Counted from the stretch's first letter, positions 36,372 to 43,872 are shown. The stretch is 64,000 nucleotides of DNA from Prosthecobacter dejongeii (GCF_014203045.1 NZ_JACHIF010000001.1:248001-312000), one strand, 5' to 3'. Program-made: numbers and translations. Notes: generated by a model from the sequence alone, not told the origin.

Positions 36372-37637
36372 ATGCAGGCTTCAGTAAGGCTACGTCTAAC
36401 CATGTTTGCGGCCCTTCACATTCTCACGCCCTCTCCCTTTGCCAAGGCAGTCACCTGGATAGCCTTAATCATCGCGCTGAGCGCTATTGCTCCAGTTCAG
36501 GCACAGGAAGATGCCTTACCGAAGGAACGATCCTTCTTCACCAAACAAGGCCCCTGGGGGAAACTGCAATGCTACTACTTTTACCTTGAAGCTCCAGAAA
36601 ACGTGGTTTCACGCGCCCCCACACCCGATACACAGACGCGTTGGCGAATCCCTGAAGAGGCTCTTTCTGAATTTGAAGCACTCATATCAAACACTGAGTT
36701 AACCAATGATGTGGTCAGCCCACTCTTCAATCCCCGTGGAGTCATTCGCCGGAATGGCATCGCCAATCTCTTTCCCAGTGGGGCCTTGATCGAAGCTTTG
36801 AGCGAACCTGAACGCCAGCGCATCTATGCCAAACTAGCCAGTTACCCGCACAACGAATTTTATGAATTTCCCATCTTCTTCTTAGGCGGTGATGTGGAGG
36901 AGTGGGCTCAAGGGTCCGGCCTGCGGCCAGAGCTGGTCACCACCATCCGTCAGTTATCCTACCACCGGGGAGAAACGCTAGCCTTCAGTGACATTCCCTT
37001 TTTACTCAGCCTTGCCAAGACCAACTCTGAAGCCCAATTCATCAAAAAGAAACTCACGCGTACACGCACACTCATCGCGCGGCTGGAGTTAAATCCACAA
37101 AGCAACATCCAGGAGATGCTGGACTACTGGTCCACCGGGCTGAATCTGCGCCGCAAAGAGCTGGAACCACTCTTTCAAGCCACTGCCGCTATGTCAGGCA
37201 TGGAGCATTTGGATTTGCTGCATGTTCTTCCCGCGTTACCTCGCAAGCTCCTGTACACCTTTCCTGGCGATGACTTCACCACCCACATCCGCTTTCCAGA
37301 TTGTCACTGGACGACTCTGAATTTCTTCAACTTTACGGCCCAGGATTACTACCTGGACTCGCACCTCGCTTCCAGCGCAGTGCTGGAAAACTTCCAGCAA
37401 GTGGAAGCACCGTATCGGTTTGGTGATGTGCTGATGTTTATCAACCCTCAAGGCAATGCCTTTCACTCCTGCATCTACCTCGCGGACGATCTGGTTTACA
37501 CCAAAAATGGAGCGAACCCCCTCGTCCCCTGGACCCTGTTAGAACTGCCCGACCTGCAAAAGATGTACAACCTGGATCTGGGGCAAGGTTTCATCCAAGG
37601 CTATCGTCACAAACAAGGACGGCTGGTAGATCCGTAG
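36372..37637 (+). CDS. Secreted protein with NlpC/P60-like C-terminal domain
   Basis: A 421-residue protein. A long N-terminus (AVTWIALIIALSAIAPVQAQ) acts as signal peptide; an internal Met (36402) is an alternative start. The N-terminal two thirds (YYFYLEAPENVV, SPLFNPRGVIRRNGIANLFP, ALSEPERQRIYAKLASYPHN) is helical and unfamiliar. The last third has DCHWTTLNFFN, then YRFGDVLMFINPQGNAFHSC followed by IYLADDLVYTKNGAN. The order Cys, GDV(L/M)F, H..IYLAD matches an NlpC/P60 papain-like fold, in which Cys and His are catalytic and cleave peptide or amide bonds of cell-wall peptides. That reading is inference from motif order. It is divergent from the giant gene and may act on the envelope. Confidence 0.65.
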   Translation: MQASVRLRLTMFAALHILTPSPFAKAVTWIALIIALSAIAPVQAQEDALPKERSFFTKQGPWGKLQCYYFYLEAPENVVSRAPTPDTQTRWRIPEEALSEFEALISNTELTNDVVSPLFNPRGVIRRNGIANLFPSGALIEALSEPERQRIYAKLASYPHNEFYEFPIFFLGGDVEEWAQGSGLRPELVTTIRQLSYHRGETLAFSDIPFLLSLAKTNSEAQFIKKKLTRTRTLIARLELNPQSNIQEMLDYWSTGLNLRRKELEPLFQATAAMSGMEHLDLLHVLPALPRKLLYTFPGDDFTTHIRFPDCHWTTLNFFNFTAQDYYLDSHLASSAVLENFQQVEAPYRFGDVLMFINPQGNAFHSCIYLADDLVYTKNGANPLVPWTLLELPDLQKMYNLDLGQGFIQGYRHKQGRLVDP

Positions 37638-37646
37638 TGATGAAAA

Positions 37647-38036
37647 TCATTCGACGTCGTAGTGCTTCTCACTCACCGACTTGTCGTGCTCATAAACCTG
37701 CTCCTTCATCAATTTGCCTTTCTTTGACCAATAACGGTTAAGGCCATGGCGCTGACCTTTATCAAAATGGGTCTCGGTGGAAAGTTGGCCATTGTCCCAC
37801 CACTCTTTCACCACCCCATGCAGCCGCCCTTCTAAAAAGGGGTATTCGCCCTTGGGCTTGCCATCCTTGTGCTTGTCCTTTGCCAACCCGGTGAAGGGCT
37901 TGTCATGGAGGAAATAGACATCGTTCTGCCACTTCAATTCTTTATAAGTGACCTCGGCAGGCTTAGCCTCCTCACCAGCGATGAGGCTGAGCGTGGTGAG
38001 AAGCGTCAGGAAGAAAAGAGATTTCATGAAGTTCAT
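37647..38036 (-). CDS. Secreted YwqK/MORN-type repeat protein
   Basis: A 129-residue protein with signal peptide MKSLFFLTLLTTLSLIAG (start at 38036 or at the Met three codons later). The mature part has repeats of the YwqK antitoxin/MORN type: EGRLHGVVKEWWDNGQLSTE and KGQRHGLNRYWSKKGKLMKE. In the named family this fold is an antitoxin in some Bacillus systems, but secreted versions are widespread with no known toxin partner, and none is visible here. Its ATG overlaps the xth stop (ATGA, 38033-38036), so it is translationally coupled to a DNA-repair gene. That is probably incidental. Confidence 0.75.
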   Translation of the reverse strand: MNFMKSLFFLTLLTTLSLIAGEEAKPAEVTYKELKWQNDVYFLHDKPFTGLAKDKHKDGKPKGEYPFLEGRLHGVVKEWWDNGQLSTETHFDKGQRHGLNRYWSKKGKLMKEQVYEHDKSVSEKHYDVE

Positions 38037-38791
38037 GGTTGGATGGTGATCTCCACCGGGCAGTGGTCACTGCCATGGATGTCGTCGCGAATTTTGCAGG
38101 ATGTGATCTTCGGACGCAAGCTGGCGGAAGCCAGCCAGTAATCCAACCGCCACCCGATGTTTTTTGCCCGTGCATCTGGAGTGCGTTGAGTCCACCAAGT
38201 GTACCGGCCCGGGCTCGGATCAAACTCCCGAAAGACATCGAGAAAGCCCGCATCCAGATGCTGAGTGAAGCTGGCACGCTCTTCATCACTAAACCCTGGG
38301 TTCATGCGGTTTGACTTCGGATTCGCCAGGTCAATCTCCTGGTGAGCGCAGTTCAAGTCACCGCAGGTGAGCACCGGTTTTTTCTCCTCCAGCTTTTTCA
38401 AGTATTGGCGGAAAGCCTCATCCCACTGGAGGCGATAGGGCAAGCGGGCTAGCTCGGCTTTGCTGTTAGGCGTATAGACCGTGACGAGGAAAAAATCTGC
38501 ATACTCCACCGTGATGACACGCCCCTCCCGGTCATGCTCACCGATGCCGAGCCCCAAGGCATGGCTTTGCCACGGCTGGCGACTCAGAATGCAGGTGCCT
38601 GAATACCCCTTCTTATCTGCGCTGTTCCAGACGGCCTCATAACCGTTCAGAAAGGAGAGATCTACCTGGGATTCCATGGCCTTGGTTTCCTGGAGGCAAA
38701 TGACATCCGCATCACTCTCCAGCAAGTATTCCCGAAGACCTTTGTTGAGGGAAGCACGGATGCCATTGACGTTCCAGGTGGAGAGTTTCAT
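38033..38791 (-). CDS. xth: Exodeoxyribonuclease III / AP endonuclease
   Basis: A 252-residue cytosolic enzyme that cuts DNA at abasic sites and degrades 3' ends in base-excision repair. It shows the exonuclease-endonuclease-phosphatase motifs: STWNVNGIRA, CLQETKA (metal-binding Glu), YTPNSKAELARLPYR, CGDLNCAHQEIDLANPK, RLDYWLAS and the catalytic HGSDHCPVEI. Length is normal for ExoA/ExoIII. First gene of a two-gene unit with the YwqK-like protein. Confidence 0.96.
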   Translation of the reverse strand: MKLSTWNVNGIRASLNKGLREYLLESDADVICLQETKAMESQVDLSFLNGYEAVWNSADKKGYSGTCILSRQPWQSHALGLGIGEHDREGRVITVEYADFFLVTVYTPNSKAELARLPYRLQWDEAFRQYLKKLEEKKPVLTCGDLNCAHQEIDLANPKSNRMNPGFSDEERASFTQHLDAGFLDVFREFDPSPGRYTWWTQRTPDARAKNIGWRLDYWLASASLRPKITSCKIRDDIHGSDHCPVEITIQP

Positions 38792-38853
38792 GTGGTCATT
38801 TGCTAGGCCCTACTGCCGTATTCTTCAACCGCTAGATGAGGGAGAAAAGCCTG

Positions 38854-39285
38854 CTACTTTTCCTTTTTGGGCCCTGCCATTTCCTCTAACAAATCACGTA
38901 GTTCAGGCCCAATGCGGCGCAACTCCTCCTGGTGAGATGAAGACAGCCCTTCCAGCAAGCGCTCACCACGCTTCGTGAGGCTGACATGGACCTGCCGACG
39001 ATCTTCTTTGCAAGCTTCCCGAATCACCAGTTTTTCACTCGTCAACCGATCCACCAGTCCGACAGTGCTGTGATGAGCGATTTGCAATCGCTCAGCCAAC
39101 TCTCCCACCGTCACTTTGGCACGACCCGGAAACCCCTTGATGGCTAGTAATGCCTGATGTTGCTGCGGAGTCACCCCAGCCCCGTGGGCGGCCTGCTCGC
39201 TAAAACGTAAAAATTGACGCAGGGCAAAACGAAAGGCCGCTAGAGTCTCATACTGTTTCTGGGTGATCTTGCGAGGAGTGGGCAT
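38854..39285 (-). CDS. MarR family transcriptional regulator
   Basis: A 143-residue winged-helix DNA-binding protein. ATG 39285 (MPTPRKITQKQYETL) was chosen; a TTG at 39300 is a weaker alternative. The helix-turn-helix and wing are HHSTVGLVDRLTSEKLVIRE then CKEDRRQVHVSLTKRGERLL, diagnostic for MarR. There is one cysteine in the N-terminal half of the wing. MarR proteins usually repress a divergent gene and respond to phenolic ligands or oxidants. Here the divergent gene is the HPP membrane protein, and the intervening region holds two similar palindromes, so it probably autoregulates and controls HPP. Ligand unknown. Confidence 0.9.
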   Translation of the reverse strand: MPTPRKITQKQYETLAAFRFALRQFLRFSEQAAHGAGVTPQQHQALLAIKGFPGRAKVTVGELAERLQIAHHSTVGLVDRLTSEKLVIREACKEDRRQVHVSLTKRGERLLEGLSSSHQEELRRIGPELRDLLEEMAGPKKEK

Positions 39286-39345
39286 GGATTGGATGCCCAA
39301 GATGAATCACAAACCATGCCAAAAGCAGAGGCTGGTTTTGACTTT

Positions 39346-39376
39346 TATCGTAACACGATATAATCGCGGAACGATT
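39346..39376. promoter_or_regulatory. Twin palindromic operators between MarR and HPP genes
   Basis: Two copies of ATCG-N5-CGAT: one at 39347-39359 (within TATCGT-AAC-ACGATA, 39346-39360) and one at 39363-39375 (within AATCG-CGGAA-CGATT). They are offset by 16 bases, about one and a half helical turns. They lie roughly 60-90 bases upstream of the MarR start and 105-135 upstream of the HPP start. The sequence resembles MarR-family operators. Tandem sites would bind two dimers on different faces or a cooperative pair. Binding is inferred. Confidence 0.65.
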
Positions 39377-39481
39377 GATTCGTTCAAAGCAATGCCGACA
39401 TGATTTCCCAGCGACCGCACTCATCCACATGAGCTTTTTGTCCATGCCCAATCCGTCAACACAGCGTTCCATTCATTGAAT

Positions 39482-40198
39482 ATGGACTCCTGGAAAGAAA
39501 AGCTCGGCCTGGAGCTCAGCGTTGTGAGCTACAAAGAAAAACTGATCTCCACCGCTGGAGGCATTGCTTCCATTCTTATTCTTATCCTGCTCGCAGAACT
39601 TGGGCTGGATGGCAGCGGGGGGCATTTTGTAGTGGCCTCCATGGGGGCCAGCGCCGTGCTCCTTTTTGCCGTTCCTCACGGCCAGTTATCCCAGCCCTGG
39701 CCTGTGATTGCAGGGCATGGGATTTCCGCCGCAGTGGGCGTTCTTTGTGCCCGTTACATCCCACATCAGGCACTCGCCAGTGCCAGTGCGGTAGGATTGG
39801 CCATCGGCATGATGCACCAGTGCAAATGCATTCACCCGCCGGGCGGTGCCACGGCGCTAACGGCGGTGATCGGAGGGCCTAGCGTTCATGATCTGGGGTT
39901 TGGGTTCATTTTCTTCCCCATTCTGAGCAATGCCCTTCTCCTGGTGGGCCTAGCAGTGCTGCTGAATGCGTGCTTTCACTGGCGGCGTTATCCAGCCTAT
40001 TTAAATCATCACCGTCGCCGATCAGCAGGCGCAGGTCCTGCGCCTTCCCATGAAGAGATTGTCAGTGCATTGCGCAGTTTGGATTCCTTTGTGGACATCA
40101 CGGAAGAGGATTTGATTCGTCTCTGCGAGCTCCTTTCAAAGCCGCCTCCAGCAGAAACACCCTCGGTCACTCAAAAGAAGCGGAAGGTGCTGACCTAA
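39482..40198 (+). CDS. HPP family integral membrane protein
   Basis: A 238-residue membrane protein. ATG 39482 was chosen over a TTG two codons upstream. It has four to five hydrophobic helices and the family signature IHPPGGATALTAVIGG, preceded by GMMHQCKC. HPP proteins include chloroplast and cyanobacterial nitrite transporters, so anion transport is a reasonable guess, but bacterial HPP proteins are mostly uncharacterised. The polar tail (HHRRRSAGAGPAPSHEEIVS up to SVTQKKRKVLT) is predicted cytoplasmic and lacks the CBS domains found in longer members. It is divergent from the MarR gene and probably controlled through the twin palindromes. Confidence 0.88.
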   Translation: MDSWKEKLGLELSVVSYKEKLISTAGGIASILILILLAELGLDGSGGHFVVASMGASAVLLFAVPHGQLSQPWPVIAGHGISAAVGVLCARYIPHQALASASAVGLAIGMMHQCKCIHPPGGATALTAVIGGPSVHDLGFGFIFFPILSNALLLVGLAVLLNACFHWRRYPAYLNHHRRRSAGAGPAPSHEEIVSALRSLDSFVDITEEDLIRLCELLSKPPPAETPSVTQKKRKVLT

Positions 40199-40478
40199 CC
40201 AATAAAAGGATCAAAAATTAGTGTGTTGCACTTGCCTTGCAGTTTCAGGTGAGTTATAGATTGACCATCGTGAAAAAAGAGATCCTCCCAGCAAGCACTC
40301 GCGCCTCCTTGGCAGCGAAGGGCCTGGGTGTGTCCTTCGGCCACCGCCTGTGCGCAAGCCGGGCTTAAGCGGACAGTTCTGGTTTTCTTCCGGACTGCTC
40401 CGCTCTCCCACTCGGCCATTAAGACTCACCTGCTGGATGCCCGCACAGCTTCTCAGCGCCATTTTCTTTTTTTCACTT
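40199..40478. other. Intergenic region with no clear gene
   Basis: This 280-base stretch after the HPP gene has no convincing gene on either strand. A frame of about 31 codons from GTG 40270 (KKEILPASTRASLAAKGLGV) has no domain. No terminator with a T-run was seen. If the downstream small gene starts at 40350, half of this stretch would be coding. Confidence 0.5.
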
Positions 40479-40823
40479 ATGAATCATGTCCATACATCTG
40501 TACCCAGGCAGGGTGCTGCATCTGCATGCAGCGATTGGGTCAGCAAACTCAGCGCTGCCATCAAGCTTACTTGGCAGGCACAGGATGACCCACCAGTTCA
40601 TGTCAGCAGTGCCTTTCCACTTCCCTCGCCCCACCCACTCTGGCGTGTTACAGGTGTCCTCACCCGCAAGGCTAGCTTTGGGCAACTGAAGATAGAGTCC
40701 AGGCACTGCATCCATGCCAACTCAAGGAATGAAGCCGAGGATGAAGCCAAAGCTCGTATGCAGGCATCTCACCCAGATTTCATGATTGCGAATCTGACCG
40801 TGCTGCCGACGAGCGAGAGCTAA
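40479..40823 (+). CDS. Small protein of unknown function
   Basis: A 114-residue frame from ATG 40479 (MNHVHTSVPRQG); the frame extends upstream to 40350. The N-terminal part is unremarkable. The C-terminal half looks like a genuine small alpha/beta unit: WRVTGVLTRKASFGQLKIES, then NSRNEAEDEAKARMQASHPD followed by FMIANLTVLP. The alternation of beta strand, charged helix and beta strand, with well-placed Gly, Pro and charged residues, argues for a real protein. I do not recognise a family. It is isolated between HPP and the GreA-like gene. Confidence 0.45.
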   Translation: MNHVHTSVPRQGAASACSDWVSKLSAAIKLTWQAQDDPPVHVSSAFPLPSPHPLWRVTGVLTRKASFGQLKIESRHCIHANSRNEAEDEAKARMQASHPDFMIANLTVLPTSES

Positions 40824-40941
40824 GGCGGCCTAACCAGCATCCGCATTCCCTCCCAGCCATTCCGTTTCGGATCGGCCTTCCATGTCCACGTCTCGACACT
40901 TCGAGCCAGGATCATTTCCGAATCTTTTACTAACTAAATTT

Positions 40942-41199
40942 ATGTCCAAAATTCATTATTACGATCGTATCCGTCTGCGGCCCCTCCATACTACCGAGTC
41001 CTCTGAAGAGGATGATCTCTGCATTCAAATCGTTTACCCTCAAGAGGCCGATGCAGTCGCTGGCCGAATTTCCTCCGAGGCACCCGTAGGACAGGCGGCT
41101 CTGCACCGCAAAGAAGGCGAAACCATCACCTTCAATGCTCAGGGTCAACGCATGAGAATGAGGATCATCAGTATTGAAAAACATGGCGTCACTGCCTGA
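40942..41199 (+). CDS. Stand-alone GreA/GreB C-terminal domain protein
   Basis: An 85-residue protein. ATG 40942 (MSKIHYYDRIRLRP) was chosen; the frame continues upstream without family features. The C-terminal half reads ISSEAPVGQAALHRKEGETI then NAQGQRMRMRIISIEK, matching the FKBP-like C-terminal domain of transcript-cleavage factors (SPLGxALLGKxxGD, then ILxI). The N-terminal coiled coil that enters the RNA polymerase channel is absent, so it cannot act as GreA. Rnk-like anti-Gre proteins keep this domain and bind polymerase; a similar regulatory role is possible but inferred. Confidence 0.7.
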   Translation: MSKIHYYDRIRLRPLHTTESSEEDDLCIQIVYPQEADAVAGRISSEAPVGQAALHRKEGETITFNAQGQRMRMRIISIEKHGVTA

Positions 41200-41266
41200 A
41201 TGACCTAACCAAGAGTCTGCCCAGCTGGCCATCACACTTAGCAGGGCAGATGTCTTGGGACATTCT

Positions 41267-41836
41267 TTAGTGCTTGACGGGACGATTCAATACAGCATCT
41301 CGGGTGCTACCCACGATAGCCATGGCTTGAGCGATGAGCGTCGAGTCCACCTTTAACTCTTGAAGGGTAGCCTGCAAATGCTCGGCGATGGCATCAAAAT
41401 GGCTATCATTCAGACCGTCCAAATCGGCATGAGCTGTGCGCAAGTCCTTCCCCACATAAGGATTCGGGCCACCAAGAGCAGCGGAGAGAAATTCTTTCTG
41501 CTTCCGCTTCTGTTTTGCCATACTGATGTCTGCAAAGTAGTGATTCACCCGCTTATCAGCCAGCACCTTCACGTAAAAGAGTTCCACCGCAGCGTCCAGT
41601 GCAGCCTTGCCCCCCAATTTTTGATAAATGCTGGCTGCGCGATCTGCCTCAAATTTCTGTCGGCTAGCTTCATCGGCAAAAGCAAAAGTCTGGTCTTCAT
41701 AGATGAAAGTGATGGCAGGATTCACCGCCTTGCCGGTGATAGGACAGGTGGTGTTGAGCGGCTTCGGTATGCTAGGCTCGGCGGCGAAGGTCGTCAGGCA
41801 TAGGCTGACAGAGAACAAAAGAACTAATTTTTTCAT
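41267..41836 (-). CDS. Exported group I truncated hemoglobin with N-terminal CPITGK segment
   Basis: A 189-residue protein. ATG 41836 was chosen because it gives a signal peptide (MKKLVLLFSVSLCLTTFAA). A short YHS-like segment follows (TTCPITGKAVNPAITFIYED, single Cys31, then ADEASRQKFEADR), joined to a group I globin fold (SIYQKLGGKAALDAAVELFY, up to ATLQELKV). The proximal heme ligand is His136 in RTAHADLDG. Group I globins bind O2 and NO and can act as NO dioxygenases. Export to the periplasm is unusual for the group. It is downstream of the group III globin gene (gap 61 bases) on the same strand, opposite an Rrf2 regulator. The CPITGK segment also occurs alone in the 16454 gene. Confidence 0.85.
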   Translation of the reverse strand: MKKLVLLFSVSLCLTTFAAEPSIPKPLNTTCPITGKAVNPAITFIYEDQTFAFADEASRQKFEADRAASIYQKLGGKAALDAAVELFYVKVLADKRVNHYFADISMAKQKRKQKEFLSAALGGPNPYVGKDLRTAHADLDGLNDSHFDAIAEHLQATLQELKVDSTLIAQAMAIVGSTRDAVLNRPVKH

Positions 41837-41897
41837 GGTTTTTGTTAGGTTGGGTTCCTGCGCGCTGCCGGGTTGGAGACAGACACGCAAAATGGAT

Positions 41898-42368
41898 TTA
41901 GACAGCATCGGCCTTGAGGGGCGCGTCGCGCACTTGCTGTTCAGGGGTCAGTTGCACCGTTAGCGTTGCGCCCACCGGGGCTTCACTCAGCCGGCGATGG
42001 ATGACGTTTGCCATGTCTGACGCACAGTTTTTGATGTGCTCTGCATTCGGGCCTGCAAAATGGGCATCCACCGTTCGATGAAATAAGAGCAACCAACGGT
42101 CAAACTGAGGACGCCCCATGGCGGTCAATGGCAGCAGCCGCGCATGCACGGCGAGTGGATTTCCCGTATAACCTCCGGTGCGGAAAAGCACAGTTTCCCA
42201 AAAGGCATACATTCTGGGCAAGTGCGCCGTCCAATCTGTGCGTGCAATATCTGTGAAGATAAAACCCAGCACGTCATCCTCACGCACATGCTCATAAAAA
42301 GCATTTACGAGTTGCTCAATCTCAGCACGACCATGGAGGTCTGTCAGGGATGAATTTGAGAGCGTCAT
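41898..42368 (-). CDS. Group III truncated hemoglobin
   Basis: A 156-residue cytoplasmic heme protein. ATG 42368 (MTLSNSSLTDLHGRAEIEQL) fits the family start; an upstream in-frame codon would read through the operator. Features: VNAFYEHVREDDVLGFIF, the WE pair in MYAFWETVLFRTGGY, and proximal His75 in PLAVHARLLPL. Group III globins are found with NO-responsive regulators in some bacteria and are thought to handle NO or oxygen at low tension. No Shine-Dalgarno sequence precedes the ATG: the palindromic operator ends only 4 bases away, so transcription probably starts close by or the message is leaderless. First gene of the two-globin unit. Confidence 0.9.
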   Translation of the reverse strand: MTLSNSSLTDLHGRAEIEQLVNAFYEHVREDDVLGFIFTDIARTDWTAHLPRMYAFWETVLFRTGGYTGNPLAVHARLLPLTAMGRPQFDRWLLLFHRTVDAHFAGPNAEHIKNCASDMANVIHRRLSEAPVGATLTVQLTPEQQVRDAPLKADAV

Positions 42369-42372
42369 GATT

Positions 42373-42395
42373 AATAGGTATGTAAAATACCTATT
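42373..42395. promoter_or_regulatory. Perfect inverted repeat, probable Rrf2/NsrR-like operator
   Basis: Arms AATAGGTAT and ATACCTATT are perfect reverse complements around a 5-base centre (GTAAA), 23 bp in all. It starts 5 bases upstream of the group III globin ATG and ends 65 bases before the GTG chosen for the divergent Rrf2 gene. The length and AT-rich symmetry fit Rrf2 dimers such as NsrR. At this position binding would block the globin promoter or its first transcribed bases, so repression is the simplest reading. Confidence 0.75.
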
Positions 42396-42459
42396 CAAAA
42401 AAGACAATCTTTCAATGCCATTCAAAGAAATTATCCGTTACTGCTTTCTTCTCCCGCTT

Positions 42460-42879
42460 GTGCAGCTCACTTACCATACTGATTACGCCCTCCGTGTGCT
42501 CATTTACATGATGACGCGTCCGGAGCAGAAAGTGACGACCCGAGAGATGGCAGAGTTTTATCACATCTCCCTGAATCATCTCACCAAGGTAACCAAACGA
42601 CTGACTCAGGGAGGTTGGCTGATCGCAAGCCGGGGTTCTGGAGGCGGGTTATTGCTTGCTGCGCATACCCCTGGAACGAAAGTCGGAGAAATCGTGCGTC
42701 TGATCGAAAGCGGAGAACTGGTGGAGTGCTTCACACCCACCACCAATACCTGCCCGATCACGCAGCATTGCCGCCTCAAGCCCCTACTCTATCGCGCACG
42801 CCGCGCATTCTATGAGGTGCTGGATTCACAGACGGTCCGGGAACTGGCGAGCCAAGAAGACGTGGGTCCTTCAAGCTGA
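42460..42879 (+). CDS. Rrf2 family regulator with three-cysteine cluster (NsrR-like)
   Basis: A 139-residue regulator if translated from GTG 42460 (VQLTYHTDYALRVLIYMM), the normal Rrf2 start; ATG 42415 would add a poor 15-residue leader. The winged helix (VTTREMAEFYHISLNHLTKV, then SRGSGGGLLLA) is followed by Cys90, Cys98 and Cys104 in ECFTPTTNTCPITQHCRLK. This spacing (C-x7-C-x5-C) suits an iron-sulfur cluster sensing NO or redox state, as in NsrR (C-x4/5-C-x5-C) and IscR. The longer first spacing leaves the exact cluster uncertain. It diverges from the globin pair across a perfect palindrome. No isc or suf genes are nearby, which favours the NO/globin reading. Confidence 0.85.
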   Translation: MQLTYHTDYALRVLIYMMTRPEQKVTTREMAEFYHISLNHLTKVTKRLTQGGWLIASRGSGGGLLLAAHTPGTKVGEIVRLIESGELVECFTPTTNTCPITQHCRLKPLLYRARRAFYEVLDSQTVRELASQEDVGPSS

Positions 42880-42948
42880 CGAAATCCAGGCTCACTGAAT
42901 GCCAAGGGGTGGAGATCATGCCGAAGCAAAGCGTGCTTGCTTCAGCGC

Positions 42949-43872
42949 ATGGACCATCACCCATACTCCCACCCTCGGTGGTTGCGCAGCCTCAGTTTGG
43001 GCACTTGCGCAGCCGTGTCACTCATCACCGCCGCCCAGGCCGGCTCTCCTGACTTTTCAGCCAAGGCACCCACGCCGCCAGTGGAAGCAGTGAGTTGGAA
43101 GGAGCATACTATCTCTCCCGTCGCCAATCCCTTCTTCCATGAGGATGCCGTGATCCGGTCTGAGCTACGCCCCGTCTTTGTCTATCACAACATTGACGAC
43201 GCCTTCCTCGGCGGAGGCAACGCCCAGCTCTATGCCCTGCAGATCCGCTATGCAGTGACAGATCGGCTGGCCATCATCGCGACCCAGGACGGATACTTCG
43301 ACATCAACAACGACGCCATCGCCAACCCTGAAGGCTGGATGGACCTGGCTCTGGGCCTGAAGTATGCCCTCATAGACAATGAAGCTCAGCAGTTCATCCT
43401 CACACCAGGATTTACTTTCAAAGTCCCGACCGGGGACCGACAGGTCTTCCAGGGTCGCGGCGGTGGTGAATGGGACTTGTTCATGGCAGCACAAAAAGGC
43501 TTTGGGGACTTTCACCTCTCTGGAAATCTCGGCCTGCGTCTGCCTAACAACAGTGATGAAAACAGCACCCTCGTGCATTATAGCCTGATGGCGGACTATT
43601 ACACCTGCCGCTGGTTCATCCCCTTTCTGGCCTTCAATGCTTACACGGTGGTCAATGAAGGCAACAACATCGCCCTCAACAGTGAGGGCTACGATGTCAT
43701 CAATTTCGGCTCCAGCGGCGCAGATGGCGTGACACAGGGTACTCTCGCGGTGGGCTTCCGTTCGCGCATCTTGAAGAATGTGGACCTCGGCGTGGCATAC
43801 GAAAAGGCCATCATCGAACCCAACGGTCTGACCGATGACCGATTCACCCTAGATCTCAGTATTCGCTTCTAG
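42949..43872 (+). CDS. Predicted outer-membrane beta-barrel protein
   Basis: A 307-residue exported protein (ATG 42949; a TTG four codons earlier is possible). The signal segment is SLGTCAAVSLITAAQAG. The body alternates short amphipathic strands: AQLYALQIRYAVTDRLAIIA, MDLALGLKYALIDNEAQQFI, FHLSGNLGLRLPNNSDEN, LAVGFRSRILKNVDLGVAYE. It ends in the aromatic residue Phe (DRFTLDLSIRF), as outer-membrane barrels do. The layout resembles the transporter/phenol-degradation MetA-like barrels. Function unknown. It follows the Rrf2 gene by 69 bases on the same strand and could be part of that transcript. Confidence 0.75.
   Translation: MDHHPYSHPRWLRSLSLGTCAAVSLITAAQAGSPDFSAKAPTPPVEAVSWKEHTISPVANPFFHEDAVIRSELRPVFVYHNIDDAFLGGGNAQLYALQIRYAVTDRLAIIATQDGYFDINNDAIANPEGWMDLALGLKYALIDNEAQQFILTPGFTFKVPTGDRQVFQGRGGGEWDLFMAAQKGFGDFHLSGNLGLRLPNNSDENSTLVHYSLMADYYTCRWFIPFLAFNAYTVVNEGNNIALNSEGYDVINFGSSGADGVTQGTLAVGFRSRILKNVDLGVAYEKAIIEPNGLTDDRFTLDLSIRF

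Noticed and set aside
41216..41250. TCTGCCC/GGGCAGA inverted repeat between GreA-like and globin genes as terminator
   Set aside because: Loop of 21 bases and no T-run make it too weak to annotate.
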